Assembly: GCF_036346855.1 (NCBI RefSeq)
Contig: NZ_CP107841.1
Span: 8,312,001 to 8,376,000, forward strand
Reading direction: 5' to 3'
Length of the DNA: 64,000 bases
From: Streptomyces europaeiscabiei
GTDB taxonomy: Bacteria > Actinomycetota > Actinomycetes > Streptomycetales > Streptomycetaceae
The notes below the pieces were generated by a model that ran no database searches, was not told the origin of the DNA, and saw only the letters and a program-made list of their open reading frames with translations. Both the position numbers and the translations under genes were made by a program. Each line of letters begins with the position of its first letter. Position 1 is the first letter of the stretch. Of this stretch, positions 1 to 7,857 are shown in pieces.

Positions 1-77
1 CGTGCCCGGGCACCGAGCCCCACCACGGCAGCACGGCGGTGTCGCGCGGAGATGATGCGGGGGTCTTGTTCTGACAT
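1..77 (-). CDS. Gfo/Idh/MocA-family oxidoreductase, N-terminal fragment (runs off the left edge)
   Basis: The reading frame starts with ATG at 77 on the minus strand and leaves the window after 25 codons. The visible end, RRAAVVGLGARA, is a first beta strand with a glycine-rich loop as found at the NAD(P)-binding start of Gfo/Idh/MocA sugar dehydrogenases. A Shine-Dalgarno sequence AGGGAAGG (83-90, read on the minus strand) lies 5 nt upstream. The gene is divergent from the sugar ABC importer at 141, a common pairing for uptake plus oxidation of one carbohydrate. The family call rests on very few residues, so it is a reasoned guess. Confidence 0.6.
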   Translation of the reverse strand, partial: MSEQDPRIISARHRRAAVVGLGARA

Positions 78-106
78 CCGGACCTTCCCTAGGGTCAATA
101 ACGGGG

Positions 107-118
107 GGAAGCGCTTTC
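107..118. promoter_or_regulatory. Candidate LacI-type operator in a divergent promoter
   Basis: GGAAGCGCTTTC contains the perfect palindrome AAGCGCTT (109-116) with a central CG, the usual form of operators for LacI regulators of sugar genes. It lies between the divergent oxidoreductase start (77) and the importer start (141), where one repressor could control both. No matching copy was seen in front of the LacI gene at 5423-6430, so the cognate regulator may be outside the window. Confidence 0.5.
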
Positions 119-140
119 TAGCGAAAGAGGTGACCCACTC

Positions 141-1436
141 ATGCCCCGAATCAGGACGAGGAAGTCCTGGAAACCCCGTGCGGCGGCCACCGCGCTGGCG
201 CTCTGCGCGCTGCTCACCGGCTGCTCCGGACCGGACGGGTCGGGCAGTGTCGGCGGCGATGTCGTCCTGCGTTACACCTGGTGGGGCAACCCGGACCGGG
301 CCGCCAGAACCCAGGCGGCCGTCGACCTCTTCGAGGAGCGGAACCCGGGGATCGACGTGCAGACCTCCTTCGCCGGCTACGAGGCCTACAAGCAGAAGCT
401 GGCCACCCAGGCCGCCGGAGGCGACGCGCCCGACGTGATGCAGCTCGACTACCGGATGATCGACCAGTACGCCTCCGGGGGTGTGCTCCTCGACCTCGCC
501 GAGCAGCGACCGGTCCTGCGCACCGCCGAGTTCGAGCCGGGACTCCTCGCCACCGGCAAGGTGGACGGCAGGCAGTACGCCGTACCGCAGGGTCGCGGTA
601 CCGAGACCATGGTCTACGACACCGAGAAGTGGCAGGCCGCCGGTCTGGAACCGCCCCGCGTGGGCTGGACCTGGAGCGAATGGGCCGACGCCATGCGGAC
701 GGTGGCGGCGGAGACGGGGGTGCCGGGCGGCACCGATCCAGGTCAGAGCGAGGACGCCTTCGAGATCTGGCTGCGCGGCCAGGGCAAGTCCCTCTACACC
801 GACGACAGGCGTCTCGGCTTCACCGCGGCCGACCTGACCCGCTGGTGGACATTCACCGACCAGCTGCGCCGCGAGGGCGCCGTCTCGCCCGCCGAGCAGA
901 CCACCCAGCTCGACGGCACGGTCGAGAACACCCCGCTCGGCCGGGGCAAGGCCGCCTCGGACGTCAACTGGGACGCCCCCGCGAGCGGTTACCTCGCCCT
1001 CGTGCCGACCGGCATCTCCCTCGCCCCCATGCCGGCGGGCGAGAACGGCACCCCCGGCCAGTACTTCAAGCCCTCGATGTTCATGGGCGTGGCCGCGGAC
1101 TCCGGCCACCCCGAAGAGTCCGCCCGGCTCGTCGACTTCATGCTCAACGACGACGAGGCCGCGAAGATCCTCGGCGCCACCCGGGGCATCCCCGTCAACC
1201 AGTCGATCCGCGAGGACATCGCGGCCGGTCTCAAGGACTTCGACAAGACCATCTACGACTACCAGGCCACGGTCGAAGGAAAGCTCGACCCGCCTCCCCA
1301 GGCGCCTCCTTCCGGCGACAGCGCCCTGCAGACCACCTTCCAGCGCGACTACGACCAGGTCTCCTACGAGCGGATGTCCCCCCGTGAGGCCGCCGAGAAC
1401 TACCTCACCGAGGCGAAGGCGGAGCTGAGGTCATGA
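141..1436 (+). CDS. Sugar ABC transporter substrate-binding lipoprotein
   Basis: The protein has 431 residues and is the extracellular ligand-binding lipoprotein of a carbohydrate (CUT1) ABC importer. The N-terminus has basic residues, a hydrophobic stretch and the lipobox LLTGC near residue 29, so it should be a diacylglyceryl-anchored lipoprotein. The mature part opens with LRYTWWGNPDR, typical of family 1 solute-binding proteins. AGAGG stands a few bases before the ATG. The stop overlaps the next start (ATGA at 1433-1436), so it is translationally coupled to the first permease. The sugar cannot be told from sequence. No ATPase is encoded here, and such systems in streptomycetes commonly use a shared MsiK-type ATPase elsewhere. 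Confidence 0.92.
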   Translation: MPRIRTRKSWKPRAAATALALCALLTGCSGPDGSGSVGGDVVLRYTWWGNPDRAARTQAAVDLFEERNPGIDVQTSFAGYEAYKQKLATQAAGGDAPDVMQLDYRMIDQYASGGVLLDLAEQRPVLRTAEFEPGLLATGKVDGRQYAVPQGRGTETMVYDTEKWQAAGLEPPRVGWTWSEWADAMRTVAAETGVPGGTDPGQSEDAFEIWLRGQGKSLYTDDRRLGFTAADLTRWWTFTDQLRREGAVSPAEQTTQLDGTVENTPLGRGKAASDVNWDAPASGYLALVPTGISLAPMPAGENGTPGQYFKPSMFMGVAADSGHPEESARLVDFMLNDDEAAKILGATRGIPVNQSIREDIAAGLKDFDKTIYDYQATVEGKLDPPPQAPPSGDSALQTTFQRDYDQVSYERMSPREAAENYLTEAKAELRS

Positions 1437-2374
1437 CCACTACGCAGCTGCCAACGACCGTACGAACAAAAGGAGTTGTCCGACCGGACCGGTCCAACAG
1501 GCGACGCCGACGCGAGGGCGCGGCCTGGGTGTTCCTGTCGCCCTGGGTGCTGGGAGCCTGCGTACTGACCCTGCTCCCGATGGCCGTCTCGCTCTATCTC
1601 TCCTTCACCGACTACGACCTTTTCAACGCCCCCAACTGGGTGGGCCTGCGCAACTACACCCAGATGTTCACCGAGGACCCGCGCTACTGGCGCTCGGTGA
1701 CGACGACCCTGATGTACGTCGTCATCGCCGTACCGCTCCAACTGGCCCTTGCTCTCCTGGTGGCCCTGGCCCTGAAGAACATGAAACGGGGCCGCGGTTT
1801 CTACCGCTCCGCCTTCTACGCCCCCTCCCTCCTCGGCGCCTCCATGTCCATCGCCCTGGTCTGGCGGGCCATCTTCAACGACGGCGGTACGGTCGACAAC
1901 CTCCTCGGGACAGGCGGCTGGGTCAACCGGCCCGGCTGGGCGCTGCTCGCGGTGGCCCTGCTCACGGTGTGGCAGTTCGGCGCCCCGATGGTCATCTTCC
2001 TCGCCGGACTCCAGCAGATCCCCGGGGAGTTGTACGAGGCGGCCGAGGTGGACGGCGCGAGCGCCTGGCGCCGTTTCGTGTCGATCACGGTGCCGATGCT
2101 GTCACCCGTGATCTTCTTCAACCTGGTCCTCCAGACGATCCAGGCCTTCCAGGTCTTCACCCCGGCGTTCGCGATCAGTGCCGGCAAGGGAGGCCCCGCC
2201 GACTCCACCCTCTTCTACACCCTCTACCTCTACGACCGGGGCTTCGTCGCCTCCCACATGGGCTACGCCTCCGCCATGGCCTGGGTCCTGCTGCTCGCCA
2301 TCGGCGCGGTCACCGCGATCCTCTTCCGCACCTCCCGCTCCTGGGTCTTCTACGCCTCCGAGGGGGACCGATGA
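1433..2374 (+). CDS. Sugar ABC transporter permease, MalF type
   Basis: A 313-residue inner-membrane permease of the CUT1 class with about six hydrophobic segments. The cytoplasmic coupling loop has the EAA motif form YEAAEVDGASAWRRFVSITVP (about residues 200-220), which contacts the ATPase. The first 30 residues are polar and basic. It overlaps the binding-protein gene by 4 bp upstream and the second permease gene by 4 bp (ATGA at 2371-2374), so the three genes form one operon. It should pair with the next protein to form the translocation channel. Confidence 0.92.
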   Translation: MTTTQLPTTVRTKGVVRPDRSNRRRRREGAAWVFLSPWVLGACVLTLLPMAVSLYLSFTDYDLFNAPNWVGLRNYTQMFTEDPRYWRSVTTTLMYVVIAVPLQLALALLVALALKNMKRGRGFYRSAFYAPSLLGASMSIALVWRAIFNDGGTVDNLLGTGGWVNRPGWALLAVALLTVWQFGAPMVIFLAGLQQIPGELYEAAEVDGASAWRRFVSITVPMLSPVIFFNLVLQTIQAFQVFTPAFAISAGKGGPADSTLFYTLYLYDRGFVASHMGYASAMAWVLLLAIGAVTAILFRTSRSWVFYASEGDR

Positions 2375-3243
2375 CCACCACCACGCCCTCAACTCCCGTA
2401 GTCCGCAGGCCGATCGCCTGGCGACGCGTGGCCCTGCACACCGGCTGCCTGGCCGCGCTCCTCGTCATGCTGTATCCGCTGGCCTGGCTTCTCGCGACCT
2501 CCGTGAAGCCTGCCAACGAGGTCATCGCCAGCCTCGACCTGCTGCCGAGCCGTCTGGAATGGTCCAACTACGAGACGGCGCTCGACGGTGTGAACGACGT
2601 GTCGGTGGGCCGGCTGCTCGGCAACTCCCTGCTGATCGCCGGAGGCGCGGTCGTCGGCAACGTCCTGTCCTGCTCCTTGGCGGCGTACGCGTTCGCCCGC
2701 CTGCGGTTCCGCTTCCGTGGACCGCTCTTCGCCTTCATGATCGCGACGATCATGCTGCCGCATCACGCCGTGCTGATCCCGCAGTACATCATCTTCAACC
2801 AGCTCGGAATGGTGAACACCTACTGGCCGCTGATCCTGCCGAAATTCCTCGCCACGGAAGCCTTTTTCGTCTTTCTCATCGTGCAGTTCATGCGTGGACT
2901 GCCGAGGGAACTGGAGGAGGCCGCGCGCATCGACGGATGTGGACCGTTCCGGAGTTTCTTCTCGGTGATCCTTCCGCTGACCAGGCCCGCCCTGATCACC
3001 ACCGCGATCTTCACCTTCATCTGGACCTGGAACGACTTCTTCACCCAGCTGATCTATCTCTTCTCGCCCGAGAAGTTCACCCTGACCCTGGCGTTGAGGT
3101 CTTTCGTCGACGCGTCGAGCACCTCGGCCTTCGGCCCGATGTTCGCCATGTCCGTCATCGCCCTCCTGCCGATCGTGCTGTTCTTCCTCGCCTTCCAACG
3201 GTTCCTGGTGGAGGGCATGGCCAACTCCGGGATCAAGGGATAG
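2371..3243 (+). CDS. Sugar ABC transporter permease, MalG type
   Basis: The second channel subunit, 290 residues, starts at the ATG that overlaps the previous stop. A longer open frame extends far upstream, but the family length and the 4-bp overlap fix this start. The EAA-type loop reads LEEAARIDGCGPFRSFFSVILP, and the C-terminus VEGMANSGIKG is typical of MalG-type permeases. Six membrane segments are expected. It completes the SBP-MalF-MalG set, and the small membrane protein gene follows 3 bp later. Confidence 0.92.
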   Translation: MTTTTPSTPVVRRPIAWRRVALHTGCLAALLVMLYPLAWLLATSVKPANEVIASLDLLPSRLEWSNYETALDGVNDVSVGRLLGNSLLIAGGAVVGNVLSCSLAAYAFARLRFRFRGPLFAFMIATIMLPHHAVLIPQYIIFNQLGMVNTYWPLILPKFLATEAFFVFLIVQFMRGLPRELEEAARIDGCGPFRSFFSVILPLTRPALITTAIFTFIWTWNDFFTQLIYLFSPEKFTLTLALRSFVDASSTSAFGPMFAMSVIALLPIVLFFLAFQRFLVEGMANSGIKG

Positions 3244-3246
3244 AGA

Positions 3247-3924
3247 GTGAGCACCATGCGCACGAGCAGGGAACGGGAAGCGGGCGAGATCTTCGGTCCC
3301 CGGATGACGCTGTTCGCGGACGTGCTGAGCGTGGGGATCGCCGTGGCGGTGGTGAGCCTGCCCCTGGTGACGCTGCCCGCCGCGCTCTCCACGGCCTGCG
3401 CGATCCTGCGGGGCGTACGGGAGGACCGCCCGGCCACGGCAGGCCGGTTCCTCGTGGCGCTGCGGCGGCGACTGCGGCCCGGTGACCTGGCCACCGGGCT
3501 CGTGGCACTCACCGGCCTGGCCCTCGTCCTCGCCGATCTGGCCCTCGCGGGCGCCGGACTCCCCGGCGGCCGGGCCTTCGCCCTCCTCGCCTCCGTCATG
3601 GGCGTCGGCGCCGCCGTGGTCGGCCTGCGCGCCTGCGCACGTCCCGAGTCGGTCGGCGACTGGCCCGCGGCGGTGCGGGGAGCGGCCCGCGACGCGGTGC
3701 GCGATCCCGGCGGCAGCGGACTGGTCGTCCTGGCCGTGGCTACGGCAGCGCTCAGCGCGTGGATGCTGCTGCCGCTCGCCTTCCTCGTACCGGGACTGCT
3801 GGCGCTGGCGCTCACGGCCGTCGACGTACGCGCCGTGGACGTACGCGCCGTCGACGTACGTGCTGTCGACACAGGTGCTGTCGACGTACCCGGAAAAGAG
3901 GTCGCCCCGCACCAGGTTGTGTGA
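3247..3924 (+). CDS. DUF624-like (YesL-type) integral membrane protein
   Basis: A 225-residue membrane protein with four or five hydrophobic segments. The N-terminal region has the shape of the YesL/DUF624 family, often found directly behind MalF/MalG permease genes in actinobacteria and of unknown role. The frame opens with GTG at 3247, three bases after the permease stop, and an ATG at 3256 is an alternative. The last 35 residues are unusual: five copies of a 15-bp unit encode a VDVRA-like pentapeptide repeat (3817-3891), so the tail seems to have grown by slippage. Position suggests an accessory role in sugar uptake. The family call is moderate. Confidence 0.7.
   Translation: MSTMRTSREREAGEIFGPRMTLFADVLSVGIAVAVVSLPLVTLPAALSTACAILRGVREDRPATAGRFLVALRRRLRPGDLATGLVALTGLALVLADLALAGAGLPGGRAFALLASVMGVGAAVVGLRACARPESVGDWPAAVRGAARDAVRDPGGSGLVVLAVATAALSAWMLLPLAFLVPGLLALALTAVDVRAVDVRAVDVRAVDTGAVDVPGKEVAPHQVV
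3817..3891 (+). repeat. Five 15-bp tandem units inside the 3' end of the DUF624-like gene
   Basis: Units of the form GCCGTCGACGTACGC follow each other at 3817, 3832, 3847, 3862 and 3877. The first three are nearly identical and the last two have drifted. Because 15 is a multiple of three the frame is kept, giving repeated A-V-D-V-R. Confidence 0.9.
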
Positions 3925-3967
3925 TGGGCTGCGGCTTCGGAATGTCCTCGGGAGGGTGAGCGGCGCG

Positions 3968-4387
3968 GTGAACAGGCGACAGCGGAAGAAGCGGTCCAAG
4001 CGGCTGGTGCTGGCCGCGATGATCGGTGACACCGCCGGTGTCGACGCGCTGCTGCGCGCCGGAGCACCCGCGGAGACGACCGACGCCGAGGGGACGACGC
4101 CCCTGTACGCGGCATCCGTCCACGGAGCGGCCGACACGGTTCGCCGACTGCTGGCGGCCGGGGCCTCGCCCGACACCGAGAGCGGACACGGCACGGAGGG
4201 CACACCGTTGTGCGGCGCCGCGTGCTGGGGGCACACCGAAACCGTGCGCGAACTCCTCGCCCACGGCGCCGACCCGAACCTCCGCGAGGACCACGGCACG
4301 GGCCGTGCCCCGCTCGACTGGGCGGAGGGCGGCCCCCACCCCGAGACGACGGCCCTGCTGCTCGCCGCCGGGGCGCGTCCTTCCTAG
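3968..4387 (+). CDS. Ankyrin-repeat protein
   Basis: A soluble protein of about 139 residues. After a basic N-terminus (NRRQRKKRSKR) come three to four ankyrin repeats, recognisable by G.TPLY.AS..G....V..LL.AGA and VRELLAHGADPN.R, ending in LLLAAGARPS. Ankyrin repeats bind other proteins, and no catalytic domain is present. The frame is open upstream; I chose GTG at 3968 because GGAGGG (3951-3956) lies 11 bases before it, while GTG at 3956 overlaps that site. It follows the importer operon in the same direction and may be co-transcribed. The partner is unknown. Confidence 0.8.
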   Translation: MNRRQRKKRSKRLVLAAMIGDTAGVDALLRAGAPAETTDAEGTTPLYAASVHGAADTVRRLLAAGASPDTESGHGTEGTPLCGAACWGHTETVRELLAHGADPNLREDHGTGRAPLDWAEGGPHPETTALLLAAGARPS

Positions 4388-4429
4388 AGCGCGTGCGGAC
4401 CGGTCAGAGAGCGCGTGCGGACCGGTCAG
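4386..4429. repeat. Perfect 22-bp tandem duplication between convergent genes
   Basis: The sequence AGAGCGCGTGCGGACCGGTC plus AG occurs twice head to tail (4386-4407 and 4408-4429). It covers the stop of the ankyrin gene on the left and the stop codon of the DoxX gene (4426-4428, minus strand) on the right, so a recent duplication sits exactly at the convergent junction. Confidence 0.92.
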
Positions 4430-4800
4430 AACGAGTACGGCCCGAAGCGGCCCCAGGCCACCACGGCCGCCAGGATCAGGAACACCGTACTCGGAAGGAT
4501 CGCCTGGTTCTCCTTGCGGCGGACGTGCACGACGACCGCGCCGATCATGGTGACGACGAGACCGGTCGCCGCGAGCGGAACGAACACCGGAGCCGTGTCG
4601 AGGGCGGCCGGGAGGATCAGGCCGACGGCTGCCAGTGCCTCCAGCACGCCGATGGCCTTGACCATGCCCGGGGAGAAGTCCTCGACCCAGGTCATGCCCG
4701 AGGCCGCCAGCTTCTCCCTGGACCGGGTGGTCTTCATCAGGCCGGCGGCCAGGAAGGCGGCCGCGAGCAGGCTCGTGATGATCCAGAGGGTGACGTTCAT
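4426..4800 (-). CDS. DoxX-family membrane protein
   Basis: A 124-residue protein with four membrane segments and the DoxX-type pattern: LAAAFLAAGLMKTTRSREKL at the start, then MVKAIGVLEALAAVGLILP. DoxX-like proteins are small quinone- or redox-related membrane proteins of mostly unknown function. The start at 4800 is preceded by a GAGAGAG Shine-Dalgarno. The gene is divergent from a MarR regulator across a 126-bp region with a clear dyad, so it is the likely main target of that regulator. Confidence 0.85.
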   Translation of the reverse strand: MNVTLWIITSLLAAAFLAAGLMKTTRSREKLAASGMTWVEDFSPGMVKAIGVLEALAAVGLILPAALDTAPVFVPLAATGLVVTMIGAVVVHVRRKENQAILPSTVFLILAAVVAWGRFGPYSF

Positions 4801-4866
4801 GACGGACTCTCTCAGGCTATGAGTTGATTGTTCAAGGGAAATGGGGGTTCAACGTAGAGCCGATTG

Positions 4867-4908
4867 ACTTGAAGCGTCAAGTAAATCGACGATCGATCAC
4901 TTGAAGCG
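4867..4908. promoter_or_regulatory. MarR-type operator: perfect dyad plus a repeated half
   Basis: ACTTGA-AGCG-TCAAGT (4867-4882) is a perfect inverted repeat with 4-nt spacing. Its left part, ACTTGAAGCG, recurs at 4899-4908, 32 bp downstream. The site lies between doxX (start 4800) and the MarR gene (start 4927) and is much less GC-rich than its surroundings, as expected of a promoter. It most likely mediates autoregulation and control of doxX. Confidence 0.75.
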
Positions 4909-4926
4909 GCACGTAGAGTGGGCGCC

Positions 4927-5418
4927 ATGGAGACACCGGAACAGTCGCGTTGGCTGACCGACGAGGAGATGGAGACCTGGCACGCGCTGGCGGGCGTGAT
5001 GGTGAGACTGCCGAGTGCACTGGACGCGCAGCTGCAGCGGGACTCGGGGGTCAGTCACGTGGAGTACCTGGTGATGGCGATGCTGTCCCAGACGGAGGAA
5101 CGCACCCTGCGGATGAGCGACTTGGCCGGATACGTCGGTTCGTCGCTGTCCCGGCTGTCCCATCTCGTGAAACGGCTGGAGAAGAGCGAGTGGGTGCGCC
5201 GGGAGCCGGACCCCACCGACGGTCGCTACACACTGGCCGTCCTCACGGACGCCGGGCACGCCAAGGTCGTCGAGAGCGCGCCGGGCCACGCCGACGCCGT
5301 ACGACGCTATGTGTTCGACGCGCTCACCAAGCCCCAGCAGCGGCAGCTGCGGGACATCGGCCGACGCATCTGGCAGACCGTCGCGCCGGACGACCACTGC
5401 CTGCTGCCGCCGAGCTGA
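4927..5418 (+). CDS. MarR-family transcriptional regulator
   Basis: A winged helix-turn-helix repressor of 163 residues. The recognition region LRMSDLAGYVGSSLSRLSHLVKRLE is followed by the wing VRREPDPTDGRYTLAVLTDAG (residues about 65-115), a standard MarR core. The ATG at 4927 is preferred over GTG at 4918 because the protein then has normal MarR length. It is divergent from doxX and has a dyad in its promoter, so it probably represses itself and doxX in response to a phenolic, redox or other small effector. Confidence 0.92.
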   Translation: METPEQSRWLTDEEMETWHALAGVMVRLPSALDAQLQRDSGVSHVEYLVMAMLSQTEERTLRMSDLAGYVGSSLSRLSHLVKRLEKSEWVRREPDPTDGRYTLAVLTDAGHAKVVESAPGHADAVRRYVFDALTKPQQRQLRDIGRRIWQTVAPDDHCLLPPS

Positions 5419-5422
5419 CGCC

Positions 5423-6430
5423 TCAGTGGCGGCCGGCCGGCGGGCCCGTCGTACCGCGGACCTCCAGGGTCGGGGTGGTCAGGACGACCTTGGCGGCGCG
5501 GGTCGGGTCGGCGATGCGGTCGAGGAGACACTGGGCGGCGGTGCGGCCGACGTCGCGGCTGGCGTTGTCCACGGTGGTGAGCCAGAGATGGCGCAGGCGT
5601 GAGACGTAGGTGTTGTCGTAGCCCACGAGGGACAGGTCGCGCGGCACCCTGAGGCCCAGTTCCTCGGCGGCGGAGAGGGCACCCACGCAGGCCATGTCGT
5701 TGAACGCCACGATGGCGGTGGGGCGTTCGGGAACGCCGAGCAGCCGCACCGTGGCGCGGTAGCCGCCCTCCTCCGTCAGATCGCCCCGCTCAACGGACGC
5801 CAGGTCGCCCAGACCGTGCTCGCGCATCACCGTCTCGAAGCTGCGGCGGCGCAGCGCGCCGACCACGCCGTCGCCCGCGATGTGCGCGATACGCCGGTGC
5901 CCGAGGCCGATGAGGTGCTCGGTGGCGAGGCGGGCGCCGTGCTGGTCGTCGCCCGCGACGACGTCCACATGGGGGAGTGTGGGCTCGCGGGCGCCCGCGA
6001 CCACGGTCGGGATGAGCCCGGCCGCCATGCGCAGGGCCTCGGACGGCGGCAGGGTACCGACCGCGATCAGCCCGTCGACCCGCAGCTCGGTGAAGGTGCG
6101 GGTGAGGTCCTCGCCGAGCCGCCGGTTGAGGTGGCCGTCGGCCAGCAGCATGCGCAGACCGTTGTCGTGCAGGCGGGAGTTGAGACCGTCCAGCAGTTCG
6201 ACGAACCAGGGGTTGCGCATGTCGTTGAGGAGGACGCCGACCGTGCGGGTGCGGCGCTCGCTCAGGCTGCGCGCGGCGGCGTTCGGCCGGTAGCCCAGCT
6301 GGTCCACGGCCGCCAGTACGGCCTCCCGCTTCTCGGGGCGCACCTGGTCGGAGCCGCGCAGCACCAGGGAGACCAGTGACTTCGACACGCCGGCCCGCTC
6401 GGCGACATCGCGGATCGTCGGGGGTCTCAT
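5423..6430 (-). CDS. LacI-family transcriptional regulator
   Basis: A 335-residue regulator with the LacI helix-turn-helix at the start (TIRDVAERAGVSKSLVSLVL), the hinge helix NAAARSLSERRT, and a periplasmic-binding-like effector domain with GVLLNDMRNPWFVELLDG and AIVAFNDMACVGAL. Its stop lies 5 bp from the convergent MarR stop. It is divergent from a Gfo/Idh/MocA dehydrogenase, and two copies of TGGAMCGKTCCA lie in the shared promoter, so it most likely represses itself and the dehydrogenase and is released by a sugar or polyol. Confidence 0.94.
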   Translation of the reverse strand: MRPPTIRDVAERAGVSKSLVSLVLRGSDQVRPEKREAVLAAVDQLGYRPNAAARSLSERRTRTVGVLLNDMRNPWFVELLDGLNSRLHDNGLRMLLADGHLNRRLGEDLTRTFTELRVDGLIAVGTLPPSEALRMAAGLIPTVVAGAREPTLPHVDVVAGDDQHGARLATEHLIGLGHRRIAHIAGDGVVGALRRRSFETVMREHGLGDLASVERGDLTEEGGYRATVRLLGVPERPTAIVAFNDMACVGALSAAEELGLRVPRDLSLVGYDNTYVSRLRHLWLTTVDNASRDVGRTAAQCLLDRIADPTRAAKVVLTTPTLEVRGTTGPPAGRH

Positions 6431-6434
6431 GGCG

Positions 6435-6529
6435 TGGACCGTTCCACAGCCGGAGCGCGGTTGTCAAAGGGGTTGACAGCGGTGAAGACGGCCCAGCATG
6501 GTGAGCGGCGTACGTTCTGGAACGGTCCA
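6435..6529. promoter_or_regulatory. Two LacI operators in the divergent promoter
   Basis: TGGACCGTTCCA (6435-6446) and TGGAACGGTCCA (6518-6529) are exact reverse complements of each other and each is a near-palindrome of the form TGGANCGNTCCA with the central CG expected of LacI sites. One lies 5 bp before the regulator start, the other 85 bp before the dehydrogenase start. A one-mismatch match, TGGACCGGTCCG (7772-7783), lies after the dehydrogenase. A spacing of 83 bp would allow looping. Confidence 0.78.
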
Positions 6530-6614
6530 AAACGCGGGTGCGAAGGTGGCGCTGACCACGGTCGCGCCGGTGTGTTCCAGTGAAGGTCCGAGGAAGGTCC
6601 GGGAAAGGGCAGTC

Positions 6615-7766
6615 ATGGTGAGTGCGCTCGGTGTCGCCGTCGTGGGGTTCGGCTGGATGGGGCGGGTGCACACCCAGGCGTACGCCCGGGTGCCCCATCA
6701 CTTCCCGCAGTTGCCCCTGCGGCCCGAGCTGGTCACCGTCGTCGAGGAGGTGCCCGGACGTGCCGAGGAGGCGGCCCGGCAGTTCGGGTTCGCCTCGACC
6801 GCCCGGGACTGGCACGAGGTGGTCGCCGACCCGCGGATCCAGGCGGTCAGCATCACCGCGCCGAACTTCCTGCACCGGGAGATCGGCGTCGCCATGGCCG
6901 AGGCCGGCAAGCACATCTGGATCGAGAAGCCGGTCGGGCTCACCGCCGCCGACGCCCGCGCCGTCGCCGACGCGGTCACCAAGGCCGGTGTCCAGGGCGC
7001 CGTCGGCTTCAACTACCGCAACGCGCCCGCCGTCTCCGCCGCCCGCGAGCTGATCGCCGCCGGCGAGATCGGCACGGTCACACACGTCCGCATCCGCCTC
7101 CTCAGCGACTACGCGGCCCACCCCGAGGGCGCCCTGACCTGGCGGTACGAGCGGGAGCGCGGCGGCAGCGGCGTCCTCGGCGACCTCGCCTCGCACGGCG
7201 TCGATCTGGCCCGCTTCCTGCTCGGCGACATCGTCTCCCTCACCGCGGACACCGCGATCTTCGTCCCCGAGCGGTCCCGGCCCACCGGCGCCACCGCTGG
7301 CCACACCCGCGCCTCGGGCGGCGAACTGGGCCCCGTCGAGAACGAGGACTACGTCAACTGCCTGCTCCGCTTCGCCTCCGGCGCCCGGGGTGTCCTGGAG
7401 GCCTGCCGGGTCTCCGTCGGCGAGCAGAACAACTACGGTTTCGAGATCCACGGCACCGAGGGTGCGCTCTTCTGGGACTTCCGCCGTATGGGTGAACTGG
7501 GCGTCAGCAAGGGGAACGCCTACCAGGACCAGTCCGTCCACACCCTCTACGTCGGCCCCGGCCACGGCGCGTACGCCGCCTTCCAGCCGGGCTCGGCCAA
7601 CGCCATGGGCTACGACGACCTCAAGGTGGTGGAGGCGTACAACTTCCTGCGCTCCGTCGCCGAGGGCACCCCGCACGGCACCACCCTGGCCGACGCCGTG
7701 CACAGCGCCACCGCGCTGGACGCGATGAGCCGCTCCGCCGAGTCCGGCGCGTGGGTGGACCTCTGA
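6615..7766 (+). CDS. Gfo/Idh/MocA-family dehydrogenase (possibly inositol/sugar)
   Basis: A cytoplasmic NAD(P)-dependent sugar or polyol dehydrogenase of 383 residues. The Rossmann glycine motif reads VVGFGWMGRVH, the family signature IWIEKPVGLT is at about residues 100-110, and the substrate side carries GVLGDLASHGVDLARFLLG. The open frame starts further upstream at 6498, but ATG 6615 gives the standard N-terminus. LacI operators upstream indicate induction by its substrate. Its place next to iolD and iolC makes an inositol 2-dehydrogenase-like role possible, but the separate LacI regulator argues it may serve another polyol. The family is certain, the substrate is not. Confidence 0.88.
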   Translation: MVSALGVAVVGFGWMGRVHTQAYARVPHHFPQLPLRPELVTVVEEVPGRAEEAARQFGFASTARDWHEVVADPRIQAVSITAPNFLHREIGVAMAEAGKHIWIEKPVGLTAADARAVADAVTKAGVQGAVGFNYRNAPAVSAARELIAAGEIGTVTHVRIRLLSDYAAHPEGALTWRYERERGGSGVLGDLASHGVDLARFLLGDIVSLTADTAIFVPERSRPTGATAGHTRASGGELGPVENEDYVNCLLRFASGARGVLEACRVSVGEQNNYGFEIHGTEGALFWDFRRMGELGVSKGNAYQDQSVHTLYVGPGHGAYAAFQPGSANAMGYDDLKVVEAYNFLRSVAEGTPHGTTLADAVHSATALDAMSRSAESGAWVDL

Positions 7767-7857
7767 GCCCTTGGACCGGTCCGGTCCGGGCCGTGCCCCT
7801 GAAGTGCCCGGGAGCCGCCCCTGGCCCGGCACCGCTCGCAGGCACCGGTCGCAGGCG

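Noticed and set aside
281..1387. Long alternative frames across the binding-protein gene, and similar ones across every gene.
   Set aside because: They are Arg/Pro/Gly-rich shadows produced by high GC content, with no family signature; the true frames carry clear motifs.
2389..4299. A 636-codon minus-strand frame across the second permease, DUF624-like and ankyrin genes.
   Set aside because: It is His/Arg/Glu-rich without motif and opposes recognisable genes, so it is a shadow.
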